Source: Synechocystis sp. LKSZ1 (GTDB lineage: Bacteria > Cyanobacteriota > Cyanobacteriia > Cyanobacteriales > Microcystaceae). From it: 64,000 bases of DNA. Both the position numbers and the translations under genes were made by a program. Positions 17,127-28,124 of the stretch are shown here, in pieces. The notes beneath the pieces were generated by a model that had not been told where the DNA came from, made no database searches, and saw nothing but the letters and a program-made list of their open reading frames with translations. Within the stretch, counting starts at the first letter, position 1. Every line of letters starts with the position of its first letter. The stretch spans positions 806,001 through 870,000 of the forward strand of contig NZ_AP031572.1 in NCBI RefSeq assembly GCF_040436315.1, given 5' to 3'.

Positions 17127-19001
17127 ATGAATATCGCTTCTTCTCCCCCAGCTCAGGTAATGACCATCTCTAGTGAATCGGAATTTGAGTTCTTATTTAC
17201 ACGGTCTATTGAATTTCGTCAAGAGACGATTTATTTTATAATTGTTGATCGTTTTAATGATGGAGATCCCCGAAACAATCCAGGTGCTAATCCAAATCTT
17301 TTTGATTCCACAAGACAAAAATGGGGTAAATACTGGGGAGGAGATCTCCAGGGAATTATTGATAAATTGGATTATTTAAAAGGAATGGGAGTGACTGCCC
17401 TCTGGCTTTCTCCCCTATTTGAGCAAGTAGAGGAAATGCAGTTTGAAAGTGCGGCCATGCATGGTTACTGGACAAAAGATTTTAAACGAATCAACCCTCG
17501 TTTTCTGGATCCTGATGAAGAGAATTCTCTGTTAAAAAGTACGGTCTTTAACCAATTGATTGAAGAAATGCATCGGCGGGGCATGAAATTAATCTTGGAT
17601 ATTGTTTGTAACCATAGTAGTCCTGATGTCAACGGACATAAGGGAGAACTCTACGATGATGGTGTCTTAATTGCTGATTTTTATAATGATAGGAACCATT
17701 GGTATCATCATAATCCTGAAATTACTGATTGGGAAGATGAGTGGCAATTACTTTATGGAGAAATGGCTGGTCTGGCAACTTTTAATGAAAGTAATATTGA
17801 TTACCGCAACTATATTAAATCCGCCATTAAGCTCTGGCTAGACCGTGGCGTCGATGCCTTAAGGATTGATACGGTCAAGCATATGCCTATCTGGTTTTGG
17901 CAGGAATTTATGACCGACATTCAAACTCATAAGCCTTCGGTTTTTGCCTTTGGAGAATGGGGGTTTAGTAAGCCATGGGATAAAGGTTCAGTCAATTTTG
18001 CTAATTATTCTGGAATGTCAATCCTAGACTTTGGTCTTTGTGAAGCCGTTCGAGGGGCCTTGGCCAAGGGAGATCCCCAAGGGTTTCAATTAGTCCAAAA
18101 TATCTTCGACTTAGATCATTTATATAATCGAGCGACAGAGTTGATTACCTTTGTCGATAACCATGATATGCCTCGTTTTCAAAGCCTAAATTCCGATCCG
18201 GATTTATTGCGTTTGGCGGTGGGGCTGATCATGACCTCTCGGGGCATTCCCTGTATTTATTACGGTACGGAACAATATCTCCATAACGATACCAATGGTG
18301 GTAACGATCCCTATAACCGCCCCATGATGGAGCGTTGGGATACAAATTCTCCTCTTTATCAAGCTTTGCAACTCTTTTCTAAACTACGACGCGTTAATCC
18401 TGCCGTCTCTCTGGGGAGTCAATTACAAAAATATGTCTCTCCAGATGTCTATTGTTATACGCGGTGCTATCGAGATTATCGTTGTTTTGTAGCAATGAAT
18501 CGAGGTTCCTACACCACCATTGATCTTCTGCATACAGATTTAGAGGATGGTGAGTATTCTTGTATGTTGACCCGTCGTCAATTTCAAGTTAACAATGGCC
18601 AATTGCACGGTCTTACCCTACATCCGAAGGAAATGATTGTCTTAAGTTATTTAGGCGATCGAGTGAAGGGTCAAACCATTGTCCGAGTGGAATTAAATGG
18701 CCTGACAACCCAGCTAGGGGAAACAGTAGTGGTAACGGGAGACTGCCCTGAATTAGGTAATTGGGATATTAGCCGTGCCTATGCACTGGAATACATTAGT
18801 GGCAACCTCTGGTTTGGCGAAATCCCCTTTAATGAAAGTGCCGGCAAGGCCATTGCTTACAAGTATGCTTTAGTCCGCTCTGGGGGCCAGTTGTCCCCGG
18901 CCTATGACCATTATCCCCGCTACGAAAGCACGGTATGCCGCCGCTGGATTCTAGCGAAGCAGGGAACTGTGAAGTGGAATGATCGCTGGTTCTCCCTTTA
19001 G
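17127..19001 (+). CDS. GH13 alpha-amylase-family enzyme with C-terminal CBM20
   Basis: A 624-aa enzyme acting on starch or glycogen-like glucans. The barrel starts at about residue 30 (YFIIVDRFNDGDP). It has LILDIVCNHSSP, DALRIDTVKHMP (nucleophile), FAFGEWGF (acid/base) and FVDNHDMPRF (third carboxylate). The last 100 residues match a CBM20 starch-binding module (ETVVVTGDCPELGNW, then WFGEIPF). This combination is common in cyclodextrin glucanotransferases and raw-starch amylases. No signal peptide is evident, so cytoplasmic glycogen is the likely substrate. It ends the icfG block, 42 bp after the kinase gene. Confidence 0.88.
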   Translation: MNIASSPPAQVMTISSESEFEFLFTRSIEFRQETIYFIIVDRFNDGDPRNNPGANPNLFDSTRQKWGKYWGGDLQGIIDKLDYLKGMGVTALWLSPLFEQVEEMQFESAAMHGYWTKDFKRINPRFLDPDEENSLLKSTVFNQLIEEMHRRGMKLILDIVCNHSSPDVNGHKGELYDDGVLIADFYNDRNHWYHHNPEITDWEDEWQLLYGEMAGLATFNESNIDYRNYIKSAIKLWLDRGVDALRIDTVKHMPIWFWQEFMTDIQTHKPSVFAFGEWGFSKPWDKGSVNFANYSGMSILDFGLCEAVRGALAKGDPQGFQLVQNIFDLDHLYNRATELITFVDNHDMPRFQSLNSDPDLLRLAVGLIMTSRGIPCIYYGTEQYLHNDTNGGNDPYNRPMMERWDTNSPLYQALQLFSKLRRVNPAVSLGSQLQKYVSPDVYCYTRCYRDYRCFVAMNRGSYTTIDLLHTDLEDGEYSCMLTRRQFQVNNGQLHGLTLHPKEMIVLSYLGDRVKGQTIVRVELNGLTTQLGETVVVTGDCPELGNWDISRAYALEYISGNLWFGEIPFNESAGKAIAYKYALVRSGGQLSPAYDHYPRYESTVCRRWILAKQGTVKWNDRWFSL

Positions 19002-19093
19002 GCCATGCTCGGATTTTGGATAGACGGTTGATCGGTCTAGGCAACATTAGAGTTTGTTAGGATCGTAGCGGCCTAGATCTCTGAAATTAACCC

Positions 19094-20035
19094 ATGACCG
19101 TGCTTGCTCTCGATCCCTTCCAGCCCCCCCAATTCTGGTACTGGCAGGGCCATGCCATTGCCTACCAAGCCTGCGGTGACAGCGGGCCAGCGGTTGTTTT
19201 GGTTCATGGTTTTGGGGCCTCCTGGGGCCATTGGCGCAAAAATTTACCCATCCTTGGCCAGACCTGTCGTTGCTATGCCTTAGATTTAATTGGCTTTGGG
19301 GACTCGGCCAAACCATTACCGAAAAGCGAAATCGATTACACCTTTGAAACCTGGGCCACTTTAGTAGCGGATTTTTGCCGAGAAGTTGTTCAGGGCCCGG
19401 CTTTTTTAGTCGGCAATTCCATTGGTTGCGTGGTGGTGATGCAGTGCGCAGTGGATTTTCCAGAGCAGGTGTTAGGAATTGCTGCCCTCAATTGTTCCCT
19501 GCGTCTCCTCCATGAACGCAAGCGCAGTGCCCTTCCTTGGTATCGTCGAGTTGGCGCTCGTTTACTCCAGGCCTTGTTACAAAATCCCGCTGTTGGCCAG
19601 TTCTTTTTCCGTCAGGTGGCCCAGGCCAAGACCGTCCGCCAGGCTCTGCATCAGGCCTATGCTCGGCCGGAAGCCGTTACCGAGGAATTAGTGGAAATGC
19701 TCCTAAAGCCAGCCCGAGACCCCGGCGCCGCGGCGGTGTTTTTGGCTTTTACCAACTATTCCCAAGGCCCTTTACCGGAGGATCTGCTACCCCAACTTAC
19801 CTGTCCCACGTTGATCCTGTGGGGAGCTGAAGACCCCTGGGAACCCCTGAGCTTGGGCCAGGCCCTGGCCGACTATCCGGCGGTCGAACAATTTATTCCC
19901 CTGCCGGGCTTAGGCCATTGTCCCCAGGATGAAGGGCCAGAAATCGTCAACCCCATTTTGCAAGCCTGGATTCAGGAAAAAGCCTCCCAGTCTAGTCCTC
20001 CGTCTCCTCTAGGGGCCCATCTACCTGTTGATTAA
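19094..20035 (+). CDS. alpha/beta-fold hydrolase
   Basis: A 313-aa alpha/beta hydrolase. The oxyanion motif [11 protein letters not shown] is followed by LDLIGFGDS, the nucleophile elbow GNSIG, an acid region ([12 protein letters not shown]) and the catalytic His in [13 protein letters not shown]. Substrate unknown; many cyanobacteria and plants carry this subgroup, some linked to pigment or lipid breakdown. The last 44 bp overlap the end of ureB on the opposite strand, so transcripts of the two units converge. Confidence 0.85.
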   Translation: MTVLALDPFQPPQFWYWQGHAIAYQACGDSGPAVVLVHGFGASWGHWRKNLPILGQTCRCYALDLIGFGDSAKPLPKSEIDYTFETWATLVADFCREVVQGPAFLVGNSIGCVVVMQCAVDFPEQVLGIAALNCSLRLLHERKRSALPWYRRVGARLLQALLQNPAVGQFFFRQVAQAKTVRQALHQAYARPEAVTEELVEMLLKPARDPGAAAVFLAFTNYSQGPLPEDLLPQLTCPTLILWGAEDPWEPLSLGQALADYPAVEQFIPLPGLGHCPQDEGPEIVNPILQAWIQEKASQSSPPSPLGAHLPVD

Positions 20036-20312
20036 AACCGTAGATAACTCGCTGGCCCCCGAAGGCCACCAAGGGCACCTCTTTTTCGTCCCCCGGTTCA
20101 AAGCGAATGGCGGTGCCAGCCGGAATATCTAAGCGCATCCCCTTACTGGCCGCTCGCTCAAAAACCAGAGCACTGTTGACCTCATAGAAATGAAAATGGG
20201 AACCCACCTGAATAGGACGATCACCACTATTGGCCACGGTGAGTCGTCGGGTCGGCCGGCCGCTATTGAGTTTGATTACCCCCTGGGGCGTTCTGATTTC
20301 ACCGGGAATCAT
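19992..20312 (-). CDS. ureB: urease subunit beta
   Basis: A 106-aa urease beta subunit. It starts MIPGEI, carries [17 protein letters not shown] and ends with the [12 protein letters not shown] element; all are family signatures. With UreA and UreC it forms the nickel enzyme that hydrolyses urea to ammonia and CO2. It is the last gene of the minus-strand run ureE-F-G-D-A-B, 13 bp after ureA. Its end overlaps the alpha/beta hydrolase gene by 44 bp. Confidence 0.97.
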   Translation of the reverse strand: MIPGEIRTPQGVIKLNSGRPTRRLTVANSGDRPIQVGSHFHFYEVNSALVFERAASKGMRLDIPAGTAIRFEPGDEKEVPLVAFGGQRVIYGFNQQVDGPLEETED

Positions 20313-20325
20313 AGTTTATTGCTTC

Positions 20326-20628
20326 CTAACGAATGGGTTGGTGGACGGTAACAAGTTTGGTGCCATCGAGGAAAGTCGCTTCGACTTGGACTTCATCAAT
20401 CATTTCGGGCACTCCCTCCATCACATCGTCTCGTGTCAGGATTTGCTGGCCATCTCGCATCAGTTCCGCCACTGTCTTTCCTTCCCGGGCCCCTTCCAAA
20501 ATCTGGGCTGTGAGGTAGGCGACAGCTTCAGGGTAGTTAAGCTTGAGGCCCTTAGCCCGACGACGTTCTGCCAAGAGAGCGGCGGTAAAAATCAGGAGTT
20601 TATCTTTTTCTTGGGGAGAGAGTTGCAT
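20326..20628 (-). CDS. ureA: urease subunit gamma
   Basis: A 100-aa urease gamma subunit with the typical start [33 protein letters not shown] and the C-terminal [11 protein letters not shown]. Length is exactly that of the family. It lies 9 bp after ureD and 13 bp before ureB. Confidence 0.97.
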   Translation of the reverse strand: MQLSPQEKDKLLIFTAALLAERRRAKGLKLNYPEAVAYLTAQILEGAREGKTVAELMRDGQQILTRDDVMEGVPEMIDEVQVEATFLDGTKLVTVHQPIR

Positions 20629-20637
20629 AGGAGTTGC

Positions 20638-21477
20638 CTAGAGTTGCCAGATGCGAGGCGTGAGGGGGGAACGTCCGAGGTATTGGACGCGCAAAAAAGA
20701 CCAAACCGCGATAAACCAGGCCTTAAGCTCTGCCATAGACGCACCTCGATAGCGACAGAGGAGTCCCTGGGGCAGTTGCGTGACCCCCGCTTCGCCTTGG
20801 CCCTGTTGAGCCTCCCATAGCTGGCGGATTTGGGTCATAACGGCTGGAGTTGCTACTTTTCCCACCCAGCATAGCGTGGCCGCTATAGGCTGTCCAGCTA
20901 GGCCATTGGCATGGTCACAGGCCCCCAGATCGGCTGGCAACCATTGGTGTTCAATCCAGAGGGGAGTCGGCCCCCGCCAAATTTCCGTACTGGCTTTCCA
21001 GTCGCCCTGCTGAAAGCGTTCTCCCCTGGCCGTGCGGCCAAAGCGCATCATTTCCCAACCGAGATAATGGGCATTTTCCGCCAATTCAATGCGAGTGTTT
21101 TGCCGGTACCGGGCCTGGTTATAGAGAATGGTTTCCTGGGGTAAGTATTCGAGACAGGCATTTTCCCCTAACCGAATGACCGTTGTTTGCTCTGATGCCT
21201 GTGAATGCCCATAAACCTTAGTCGCGGCGGGCGTGGTAATCAGACTCTGGCAATGGGCTTCCAAGTCGATCGTTTGCTGTAGGAAATCTCCCCCGACGAG
21301 GCCCCCCGCTGTATGCAGTACTACGGAATGACAAATCTCTGGCCCTTCAGGATAAAAGGCCCGTTGTAGTCGCAGAGGTGCCTGGGTATAGGCCGAGGCC
21401 ACTTGGGTTGTTTGCTGGTGACGCTGGTAGGCCAAATCGAGACGGCCCTGCCAACGAGAAGATGGAAGGTTGGTCAC
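20638..21477 (-). CDS. ureD: urease accessory protein UreD
   Basis: A 279-aa UreD. It carries the family hallmarks [33 protein letters not shown] and [18 protein letters not shown]. UreD docks on apo-urease and recruits UreF and UreG for nickel insertion. Its ATG overlaps the TGA of ureG as ATGA, suggesting translational coupling. Confidence 0.96.
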   Translation of the reverse strand: MTNLPSSRWQGRLDLAYQRHQQTTQVASAYTQAPLRLQRAFYPEGPEICHSVVLHTAGGLVGGDFLQQTIDLEAHCQSLITTPAATKVYGHSQASEQTTVIRLGENACLEYLPQETILYNQARYRQNTRIELAENAHYLGWEMMRFGRTARGERFQQGDWKASTEIWRGPTPLWIEHQWLPADLGACDHANGLAGQPIAATLCWVGKVATPAVMTQIRQLWEAQQGQGEAGVTQLPQGLLCRYRGASMAELKAWFIAVWSFLRVQYLGRSPLTPRIWQL

Positions 21478-22082
21478 GATGATGTTAGATAAGCTTCGAT
21501 GAAATCTTTGACCTGGCCCAGGCCCTCTTGGGTTTTCAGGTTGGTAAAGACGAAGGGTTTCTGGGGACGCATGGTTTGACTATCACGGGCCATCACCTCC
21601 AGACTCGCCCCGACCTGGGGGGCCAGATCAATTTTGTTAATCACCAGTAGATCGGATTTGGTAATCCCCGGCCCGCCCTTGCGGGGAATTTTGTCGCCAG
21701 CGGCCACATCAATCACATAGATGGTTAAATCCACTAATTCCGGGCTAAAGGTCGCGGCCAAATTGTCGCCCCCACTCTCTACAAAAATCAACTGGAGGTC
21801 AGGAAAGCGGTTTTCCAGGTCTTCAATAGCCACTAAGTTAATCGATGCATCCTCCCGAATGGCGGTGTGGGGACAGCCGCCGGTTTCGACGCCAATAATC
21901 CGTTCCGGGGCCAGGGCCTGGGAGCGCACCAGGAATTGGGCATCCTCTTGGGTGTAGATGTCGTTGGTTACGACCCCAATCTGCCATTGTTCTCGCATCT
22001 GCTTGCAGAGGGCATCCACTAACGCCGTTTTCCCAGACCCCACGGGCCCGGCTACCCCGACCCTTAATGCCGTTATCGCCAC
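21474..22082 (-). CDS. ureG: urease accessory GTPase UreG
   Basis: A 202-aa SIMIBI-class GTPase that drives nickel delivery. Visible are the P-loop [23 protein letters not shown], the UreG-specific [30 protein letters not shown] and NKIDLAP for guanine recognition. Full length and intact. It lies 20 bp after ureF and overlaps ureD by 4 bp. Confidence 0.97.
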   Translation of the reverse strand: MAITALRVGVAGPVGSGKTALVDALCKQMREQWQIGVVTNDIYTQEDAQFLVRSQALAPERIIGVETGGCPHTAIREDASINLVAIEDLENRFPDLQLIFVESGGDNLAATFSPELVDLTIYVIDVAAGDKIPRKGGPGITKSDLLVINKIDLAPQVGASLEVMARDSQTMRPQKPFVFTNLKTQEGLGQVKDFIEAYLTSS

Positions 22083-22102
22083 TTCGTATCCTCCTTCAGG
22101 CC

Positions 22103-22789
22103 CTAACTCCGAAACAAGCGGCTGTATTGTTGTTCGTGCTTCATACTAGCTAATCCCAGCCCCAGGCTACAACTGTAGAGTTGGTCATCGGCCAGGGCCA
22201 GGATTGAAGGATAGACCGCTTGGATAACCGCATTCATCGCCAAGAGGATTCGTTGACCCGCTGTTTGGCCTAGGGGAATTAACTTCACCCCCGCGGTGAT
22301 CTGATTACTGACCCAACTCTGGAGAAAGGCTTGCAAGGCAGATTCTGGGGGAATTTGCCAATGGGCGGCCCCCAGGCCAAAAGCCAGAGCGTAGTGACAG
22401 GGTTCGTTCAAAGCTGCTTGAAGATCGATGAAGTGGGGATGGGGAGCCAGATTAGTTAGCAAATTTAATAAACTTTTTCCCATCTGCCAACTTTGGGCCC
22501 GCAGTTCCTGGGTTTCTTTGTGGGCCGTTAACCAGGTATTCCAGACCAGGAATTGCTCTCGATCTTGATGATGACGATAGCCCCGCAACATCAAGGCCGC
22601 CTCAATGCGGATGGCCCCGTAGGTGAGTTCCTGGGTGAGCCATTGTTCTAACGCCTCGGCAGTTTGAATATCCTGCTGGGTTAAATATTCCAGACCCTCG
22701 GAATAGCAGTAGGCCCCCAGGGGAAGACTGGGACTAGCCAGTTGCAACAGGGCCAGTAGGGCCGAGTTAGTGGGCATGGGAGTTGCCAT
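22103..22789 (-). CDS. ureF: urease accessory protein UreF
   Basis: A 228-aa UreF. The open frame extends to 22852, but the ATG at 22789 starts a normal-length protein; 22777 is an alternative. Either start overlaps the end of ureE. Conserved elements include [42 protein letters not shown], and RSWQMGKS-like [14 protein letters not shown]. UreF relays activity between UreD and UreG during urease maturation. Confidence 0.92.
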   Translation of the reverse strand: MATPMPTNSALLALLQLASPSLPLGAYCYSEGLEYLTQQDIQTAEALEQWLTQELTYGAIRIEAALMLRGYRHHQDREQFLVWNTWLTAHKETQELRAQSWQMGKSLLNLLTNLAPHPHFIDLQAALNEPCHYALAFGLGAAHWQIPPESALQAFLQSWVSNQITAGVKLIPLGQTAGQRILLAMNAVIQAVYPSILALADDQLYSCSLGLGLASMKHEQQYSRLFRS

Positions 22790-23210
22790 AGGCCCCGCTT
22801 TCGGGATAAAACGGACAAACTTCGGCCTTAACCTGGACTCCCAACTGCTCAAGCATCTTGGCTAAAACCGGGTCGGGGCTGAAGCGGAGATAGTGGGGGG
22901 CAATTTCCAGAGCAATGTGGCGATTACCCAAATGATAGGCGGCCCGCAGTAAATCTAAGGCATGGCTAGCGGTTACGGTCATCACGGGTTCTGGTTGAGC
23001 CGTGATTTTGACGACAACTTGCCCGTCTTCACTTTGGAGAATCTGACCTTCCTTTAGTACAGTTCCCCTAGGAAGCTGGAGGTCTAGCAGGGGTTGGCCT
23101 TGTACCTCAAGACGTTGGCGTGAACGGGTTCTTTCCTCAGCGGTCAGGGGCACAATCCAAGGAATAGGTCGGTTTGTATCGTCTGAACAGAACCGATTAA
23201 GAATTACCAT
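22767..23210 (-). CDS. ureE: urease accessory protein UreE
   Basis: A 147-aa nickel metallochaperone. It has an N-terminal beta domain ([25 protein letters not shown]) and the ferredoxin-like metal domain with [12 protein letters not shown]. The tail is short in histidines (NSHAH), so the His-rich extension seen in some UreE proteins is nearly absent. It is the first gene of the minus-strand urease run and starts 41 bp from the divergent ureC. Confidence 0.9.
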   Translation of the reverse strand: MVILNRFCSDDTNRPIPWIVPLTAEERTRSRQRLEVQGQPLLDLQLPRGTVLKEGQILQSEDGQVVVKITAQPEPVMTVTASHALDLLRAAYHLGNRHIALEIAPHYLRFSPDPVLAKMLEQLGVQVKAEVCPFYPESGAYGNSHAH

Positions 23211-23251
23211 ATACTGAGCGAGTAACTGCGAAAAATTATAGAGGAACGGTA
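23211..23251. promoter_or_regulatory. 41-bp divergent ureE/ureC intergenic region
   Basis: Only 41 bp separate the two divergent start codons. On the plus strand GAGGAACG provides the ureC ribosome site. AAAAATTATAG could contribute a -10-like element. There is no room for two separate full promoters, so at least one promoter must reach into a coding region. No NtcA box (GTA-N8-TAC) was found in it. Confidence 0.4.
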
Positions 23252-24961
23252 ATGAGCTATCCCATGGATCGTCGGGCCTACGCAGAAACCTACGGCCCTA
23301 CTGTTGGTGATCGCCTGCGCTTGGCTGATACAGAATTATGGATTGAAGTTGAGGCAGATTATACCACCTACGGCGAGGAAGTAAAGTTTGGCGGTGGCAA
23401 GGTGATTCGGGATGGCATGGGCCAGTCGCCAATTACGCGAGCTGATGGGGCCGTAGATCTCGTAATTACCAATGCCTTGATCCTCGATTGGTGGGGTATT
23501 GTCAAAGCCGATATTGGCATTAAAGACGGCAAAATTGCAGGCATCGGCAAGGCTGGTAATCCCTACGTGCAAGACAACGTCACCATCATTATTGGCCCAG
23601 GCACGGAGGCCATTGCTGGCGAAGGCCTGATCGTCACGGCGGGCGGCATTGATAGCCACATCCACTTCATCTGTCCCCAACAAATTGAAACCGCCATTGC
23701 GTCGGGCGTAACCACCATGATTGGCGGTGGTACGGGGCCAGCAACTGGGACAAATGCCACCACCTGTACCCCCGGAGCCTGGAATATTTTCCGGATGCTG
23801 GAAGCAGCAGAAGCTTTTCCCATGAATCTAGGTTTTTTGGGCAAGGGCAATAGCAGTCAGACCCCCGGCCTAGTGGAACAAATTCAAGCCGGCGCCATGG
23901 GTCTGAAGCTCCATGAGGATTGGGGCACGACCCCGGCCACCATTGATATTTGTCTCCAGGTAGCGGATGAGTATGATGTGCAGGTGGCCATCCACACCGA
24001 TACCCTCAATGAAGCCGGTTTTGTGGAAACCACCATCGGGGCCTTTAAAAATCGAGTGATTCATACTTACCATACCGAAGGGGCCGGCGGCGGCCATGCC
24101 CCGGATATTATCAAGGTCTGTGGTCTGAGCAATGTCCTCCCTTCTTCGACCAATCCTACCCGGCCCTACACCCTCAATACCCTAGACGAACACCTAGATA
24201 TGCTGATGCATTGTCATCACCTCGACCCCCATATTGCCGAGGATGTCGCCTTTGCTGAATCGCGCATTCGCCGGGAGACCATTGCCGCCGAGGATATTTT
24301 GCACGACCTCGGGGCCTTTAGTATGATCTCCTCCGATTCCCAGGCTATGGGCCGGGTCGGTGAGGTGATTATTCGTACTTGGCAGACGGCCCATAAAATG
24401 AAAGTGCAACGGGGACCTTTAGCCGAGGATTCAGCAGAAAAAGATAATTTTCGGGCCAAGCGCTACGTCGCCAAATACACTATTAATCCGGCCCTGACCC
24501 ACGGCATTGCCGAGTATGTTGGTTCTATCGAAGTCGGAAAATTAGCGGATCTGTGTCTCTGGAAACCGGCGATGTTCGGCGTCAAACCAGACATGGTACT
24601 CAAGGGCGGCCTGATTGCCTGGGCCCAGATGGGGGATGCCAATGCCAGTATTCCCAGTCCCCAGCCCGTTTATATGCGGCCCATGTTTGGCAGTTTTGGC
24701 CTGGCCACAACCACGACGTCCCTAACCTTTATGTCCCAGGCTGGCCTGGAAGCGGAGGTCCCCCAACGCCTCGGTCTCCGCAAAGCCATCGTGCCTACCC
24801 GTAATAATCGTCGTCTGAGCAAGGCTGATTTAAAGCTCAATGATGCCCTACCCCGTATTGAGGTCAACCCCGAAACCTACGAAGTGCGAGCGGATGGCGA
24901 ACTACTCACCTGTGAACCCGCTACTGTACTGCCCATGGCCCAACGTTATTTTTTATTCTGA
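23252..24961 (+). CDS. ureC: urease subunit alpha
   Basis: The 569-aa catalytic subunit. It holds all active-site elements: the HIHFICPQ metal-binding histidines, the carbamylated lysine in [33 protein letters not shown], the flap MHCHHLDP, and SSDSQAMGR. Length and start ([21 protein letters not shown]-type) are standard. It is divorced from ureA and ureB, which lie at the far end of the divergent accessory run. The 3' end overlaps a convergent small gene by 16 bp. Confidence 0.98.
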   Translation: MSYPMDRRAYAETYGPTVGDRLRLADTELWIEVEADYTTYGEEVKFGGGKVIRDGMGQSPITRADGAVDLVITNALILDWWGIVKADIGIKDGKIAGIGKAGNPYVQDNVTIIIGPGTEAIAGEGLIVTAGGIDSHIHFICPQQIETAIASGVTTMIGGGTGPATGTNATTCTPGAWNIFRMLEAAEAFPMNLGFLGKGNSSQTPGLVEQIQAGAMGLKLHEDWGTTPATIDICLQVADEYDVQVAIHTDTLNEAGFVETTIGAFKNRVIHTYHTEGAGGGHAPDIIKVCGLSNVLPSSTNPTRPYTLNTLDEHLDMLMHCHHLDPHIAEDVAFAESRIRRETIAAEDILHDLGAFSMISSDSQAMGRVGEVIIRTWQTAHKMKVQRGPLAEDSAEKDNFRAKRYVAKYTINPALTHGIAEYVGSIEVGKLADLCLWKPAMFGVKPDMVLKGGLIAWAQMGDANASIPSPQPVYMRPMFGSFGLATTTTSLTFMSQAGLEAEVPQRLGLRKAIVPTRNNRRLSKADLKLNDALPRIEVNPETYEVRADGELLTCEPATVLPMAQRYFLF

Positions 24962-25215
24962 GGCGAGTAGGGGTCAATTTTTTTGAGCGTGCGTTCATCA
25001 AAGGCATCAAATTTAGTTTCTTCTTTAACCTTTTCAAACACATTTTTCTTGTTGCTCTTAGGTTTTTCAACCAATCCAAGTAAAGTCTGGTTGATTTGTT
25101 CCCGAGTCTGGTAACTGTAGGCATTAAGGGGAGCGGGCAGAAAGCGGTCGCCAAAACCAATGAAAACACCCCCACTAATTAACGCTAAGGGTAGGAAAGT
25201 TTTAAAGAAACGCAT
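24946..25215 (-). CDS. small single-TM cyanobacterial protein
   Basis: An 89-aa protein. It has an N-terminal membrane anchor ([20 protein letters not shown]), then [20 protein letters not shown] and a Lys/Glu-rich soluble tail. I do not recognise a named family. The regular amphipathic-anchor layout and in-frame conservation against the shadow frame make it a probable real gene. Convergent with ureC, overlapping by 16 bp. Function unknown. Confidence 0.6.
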   Translation of the reverse strand: MRFFKTFLPLALISGGVFIGFGDRFLPAPLNAYSYQTREQINQTLLGLVEKPKSNKKNVFEKVKEETKFDAFDERTLKKIDPYSPQNKK

Positions 25216-25348
25216 TGTAGTCGCGACGGTGAAAAACGTTTATGCCGAAGACCTCCTGAGTCCAAGCTAGCATAGGGCTGTTCTGCCTGCAGAGACCAAC
25301 CGAGAAGGGTAGAATAGGGGGCGGACAATACGCAACAAGGTCAGAGCA

Positions 25349-26827
25349 ATGCAGATTTGTGGGACAGACCACTCCGTTCTAACTTGGTCAGGGGATGCCT
25401 TGGCCTTGGGTTTTTTTGAAAATGCCGTAGAACTGACGGAAGATTTACAACAACTGGATCACCGCTTAGAGGGAACCCTCCAGGAACTGATCACGGAAGC
25501 CGAGTTTAAGGGCAAAGCCGACCAAAAAGCCATTACACGGGTCGGTTCTAGAGGCCCTGTCCGCAAATTAATCCTTGTGGGCCTAGGCAAGATCGAAGCC
25601 TTTGGCCGGGATACCCTGGCGATGGCGGCAGCCAGCATTGCTCGTTTGGCAAAACAGGAAAAGGTGAAAACCCTAGGCATTAATCTCCCCCAAGTGGAAC
25701 ACCAGGCCAGTGAAACGGCGGCGGCTATTAGTGAAGGCCTGATCTTGGCCCTGCACCAAGACCACCGTTTTAAATCCGAGAAAGAAGAGAAGGAACTCAA
25801 GCTCACGACCATTGATCTACTGGGCCTTGGAGAGCAAACGGCCGCCATTACTCGCAGTGAACAGGTCTGCTCTGGGGTGATCCTGGCTCGGGAACTGGTG
25901 GCGGCCCCCGCTAATGCCGTCACTCCCATCACCTTTGCTGAAGTGGCCACGGAACTAGCCCAAACCTACGGCCTAGAGTTAACCATTCTGGAACAAGCGG
26001 ACTGTGAAGCCCTGGGGATGGGGTCTTTCCTGGGGGTGGCCAAGGCCTCAGAACTACCACCAAAATTTATCCACCTCACCTACCGGCCGGCTAATCCCAT
26101 CAAAAAAGTGGCCATTGTTGGTAAAAGCCTGACCTTTGATTCCGGCGGCTTAAACATTAAGGGGGCCGGCAGTGGCATCGAAACCATGAAAATGGATATG
26201 GGCGGCGGCGGGGCCACCCTGGGAGCAGCCAAGGCCATTGCTCAACTGAAACCGCCGGTAGAAGTGCATTTCATCTGTGCTGCAACGGAAAATATGATCA
26301 GCGGTAAGGCCATGCACCCCGGTGATATTCTGACGGCTTCCAACGGCAAAACCATTGAAGTGAATAACACCGATGCTGAGGGCCGCTTGACCCTGGCCGA
26401 TGCCCTAGTCTTTGCAGAAAAATTAGGGGTGGATGCCATTGTGGACTTAGCAACCCTAACCGGGGCCTGTATTGTAGCCCTAGGAGACGACATTGCAGGC
26501 CTATGGGGTACTGATGACGGGCTGACTGAGCAACTACTGAAAGCCGCTAAGAGCGTCGGTGAAAAATTCTGGCCCATGCCCCTAGAGGACAAATATTTTG
26601 AAGGTCTGAAATCCAACATTGCCGACATGAAAAATACTGGCCCCCGCTCTGGTGGTTCAATTACAGCAGCCCTGTTCCTCAAACAGTTCGTTGAAAAAAC
26701 CCCCTGGGTTCATTTGGATGTTGCGGGCCCTGTCTGGACAGAAAAAACCGCTGGGGTCAATAATGCTGGCGCCACGGGCTTTCCGGTACGGACCCTCGTC
26801 CAATGGGTTCTCCAGCAGGCTCAGTAG
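25349..26827 (+). CDS. pepA: leucyl aminopeptidase
   Basis: A 492-aa M17 leucyl aminopeptidase, a cytosolic hexameric enzyme that removes N-terminal amino acids. The catalytic domain shows [11 protein letters not shown] (metal and Lys site), [14 protein letters not shown], and the family signature [14 protein letters not shown]. The N-terminal regulatory domain is intact. No clear ribosome site; the ATG at 25349 gives the standard length. Confidence 0.95.
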   Translation: MQICGTDHSVLTWSGDALALGFFENAVELTEDLQQLDHRLEGTLQELITEAEFKGKADQKAITRVGSRGPVRKLILVGLGKIEAFGRDTLAMAAASIARLAKQEKVKTLGINLPQVEHQASETAAAISEGLILALHQDHRFKSEKEEKELKLTTIDLLGLGEQTAAITRSEQVCSGVILARELVAAPANAVTPITFAEVATELAQTYGLELTILEQADCEALGMGSFLGVAKASELPPKFIHLTYRPANPIKKVAIVGKSLTFDSGGLNIKGAGSGIETMKMDMGGGGATLGAAKAIAQLKPPVEVHFICAATENMISGKAMHPGDILTASNGKTIEVNNTDAEGRLTLADALVFAEKLGVDAIVDLATLTGACIVALGDDIAGLWGTDDGLTEQLLKAAKSVGEKFWPMPLEDKYFEGLKSNIADMKNTGPRSGGSITAALFLKQFVEKTPWVHLDVAGPVWTEKTAGVNNAGATGFPVRTLVQWVLQQAQ

Positions 26828-26849
26828 GCTCATATTCCCAGCGAGAAAA

Positions 26850-28043
26850 ATGGCGAAACTGCGCGAACTGATCGTTCCCCCTCCCTTAAAAGACCGTCTA
26901 GCCCAGGGCCATCCCTGGCTCTATCGGGATAAGTTGCCTAAGGACAGTCACTTTGCCACGGGGGAATGGCTGAAACTTCGTTGTAGCAATTGGTCGGGCT
27001 TTGGCCTCTGGGAGAATAAAGGGCCCATTGCTGTCCGCATTTTTTCCCGACGTCAGTTGCCCGATCCTGTATGGTTCAAGGCCCAAGTTCGCCAGGCCTG
27101 GGAACTCCGGGGCCCCCTCCGCCAGCAGAATTGCACCGCCTATCGTTGGCTATTTGGAGAAGGAGATGGCCTACCGGGCCTAACGGTGGATCTTTATGGC
27201 CAATACGCTGTGGTTCAAACCTATATGGAAGGGGCTCAACGACTTCTGGATTGGCTTGTCCCGGCCCTGCGGGAGATTGCACCTCTGCAGGGAATTCTCT
27301 GGCGTACCAAACACCTGGAAAACCCCGACGACCGCCAGGCCCTAGACCAGAAAACGCAACGCCTCTGGGGCCAAGAACCGCCCCACGAGATCACCGTTAA
27401 AGAGCATGGCCTGGCCTTTCAAGTCAATTTACACACCGGGCAAAAAACCGGCCTTTTCCTGGATCATCGGGAAAATCGCCGCTTTATCGGCCCCCTTTGC
27501 CAGCAGAAAACCGTTCTCAATTGCTTTGCCTACACAGGGGCCTTTTCCCTCTATGCCCTGCGGGGAGGGGCCCGCCGAGTCACTAGCGTTGATATTGGTA
27601 AAAACCTGGCCGCCGTGGCCGAAGCGAATATTCATCTCAATCAGCTAGACCCCAGCCGCCATGATTTTGTGACAGCCGATTGCTTTGACTTGCTCCAGCG
27701 CTATCACCAAACCCAGCAAACCTTTGAAGTCGTGATTCTCGACCCCCCCAGTTTTGCCAAAAGTAAGCAAAATCGCTTTGCGGCCCTGCGAGCCTATACC
27801 AAACTCAATGCCTTGGCCCTCCAGTGCGTGGCCCCCAACGGTTTACTGGTTTCCGCGAGTTGCACCAGTCAGGTTGGCCCTGAAGCCTTCAAGGAAATGT
27901 TAGCCAGTGCAGCGGCCCAGAGCCAGCGGCGTCTGCAAATTCTCCACGAAGCCGGCCAACCATTGGATCATCCCGTTCCCGCTGGTTTTCCCGAAGGACG
28001 CTACCTCAAATTTATAGTCTGTAAAGTCAGCGACCTGGTTTAG
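26850..28043 (+). CDS. class I SAM-dependent rRNA methyltransferase (RlmI/RlmK-like)
   Basis: A 397-aa protein. The open frame runs back into pepA, but ATG 26850 opens the family domain directly (LRELIVPPPLKDRLAQGHPWLYRDKL, a PUA-type RNA-binding start). The methyltransferase core has NCFAYTGAFSLYA, the SAM-binding VTSVDIGKN and catalytic-region ILDPPSFAKSK, followed by SASCTSQV. Family members methylate 23S rRNA cytosines. It lies 22 bp after pepA. Confidence 0.88.
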   Translation: MAKLRELIVPPPLKDRLAQGHPWLYRDKLPKDSHFATGEWLKLRCSNWSGFGLWENKGPIAVRIFSRRQLPDPVWFKAQVRQAWELRGPLRQQNCTAYRWLFGEGDGLPGLTVDLYGQYAVVQTYMEGAQRLLDWLVPALREIAPLQGILWRTKHLENPDDRQALDQKTQRLWGQEPPHEITVKEHGLAFQVNLHTGQKTGLFLDHRENRRFIGPLCQQKTVLNCFAYTGAFSLYALRGGARRVTSVDIGKNLAAVAEANIHLNQLDPSRHDFVTADCFDLLQRYHQTQQTFEVVILDPPSFAKSKQNRFAALRAYTKLNALALQCVAPNGLLVSASCTSQVGPEAFKEMLASAAAQSQRRLQILHEAGQPLDHPVPAGFPEGRYLKFIVCKVSDLV

Positions 28044-28124
28044 GCTCCTGTTTTCCGTCAGACTCCGGTCAGCATCCACGATGCCGATATAGTTAAAATT
28101 GGCCGCTTCACTATTACTAATGCT

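Noticed and set aside
26652-26849. Upstream start of the rRNA methyltransferase within pepA
   Set aside because: The additional 66 residues read as out-of-frame pepA; ATG 26850 starts the conserved domain and leaves a normal 22-bp gap.
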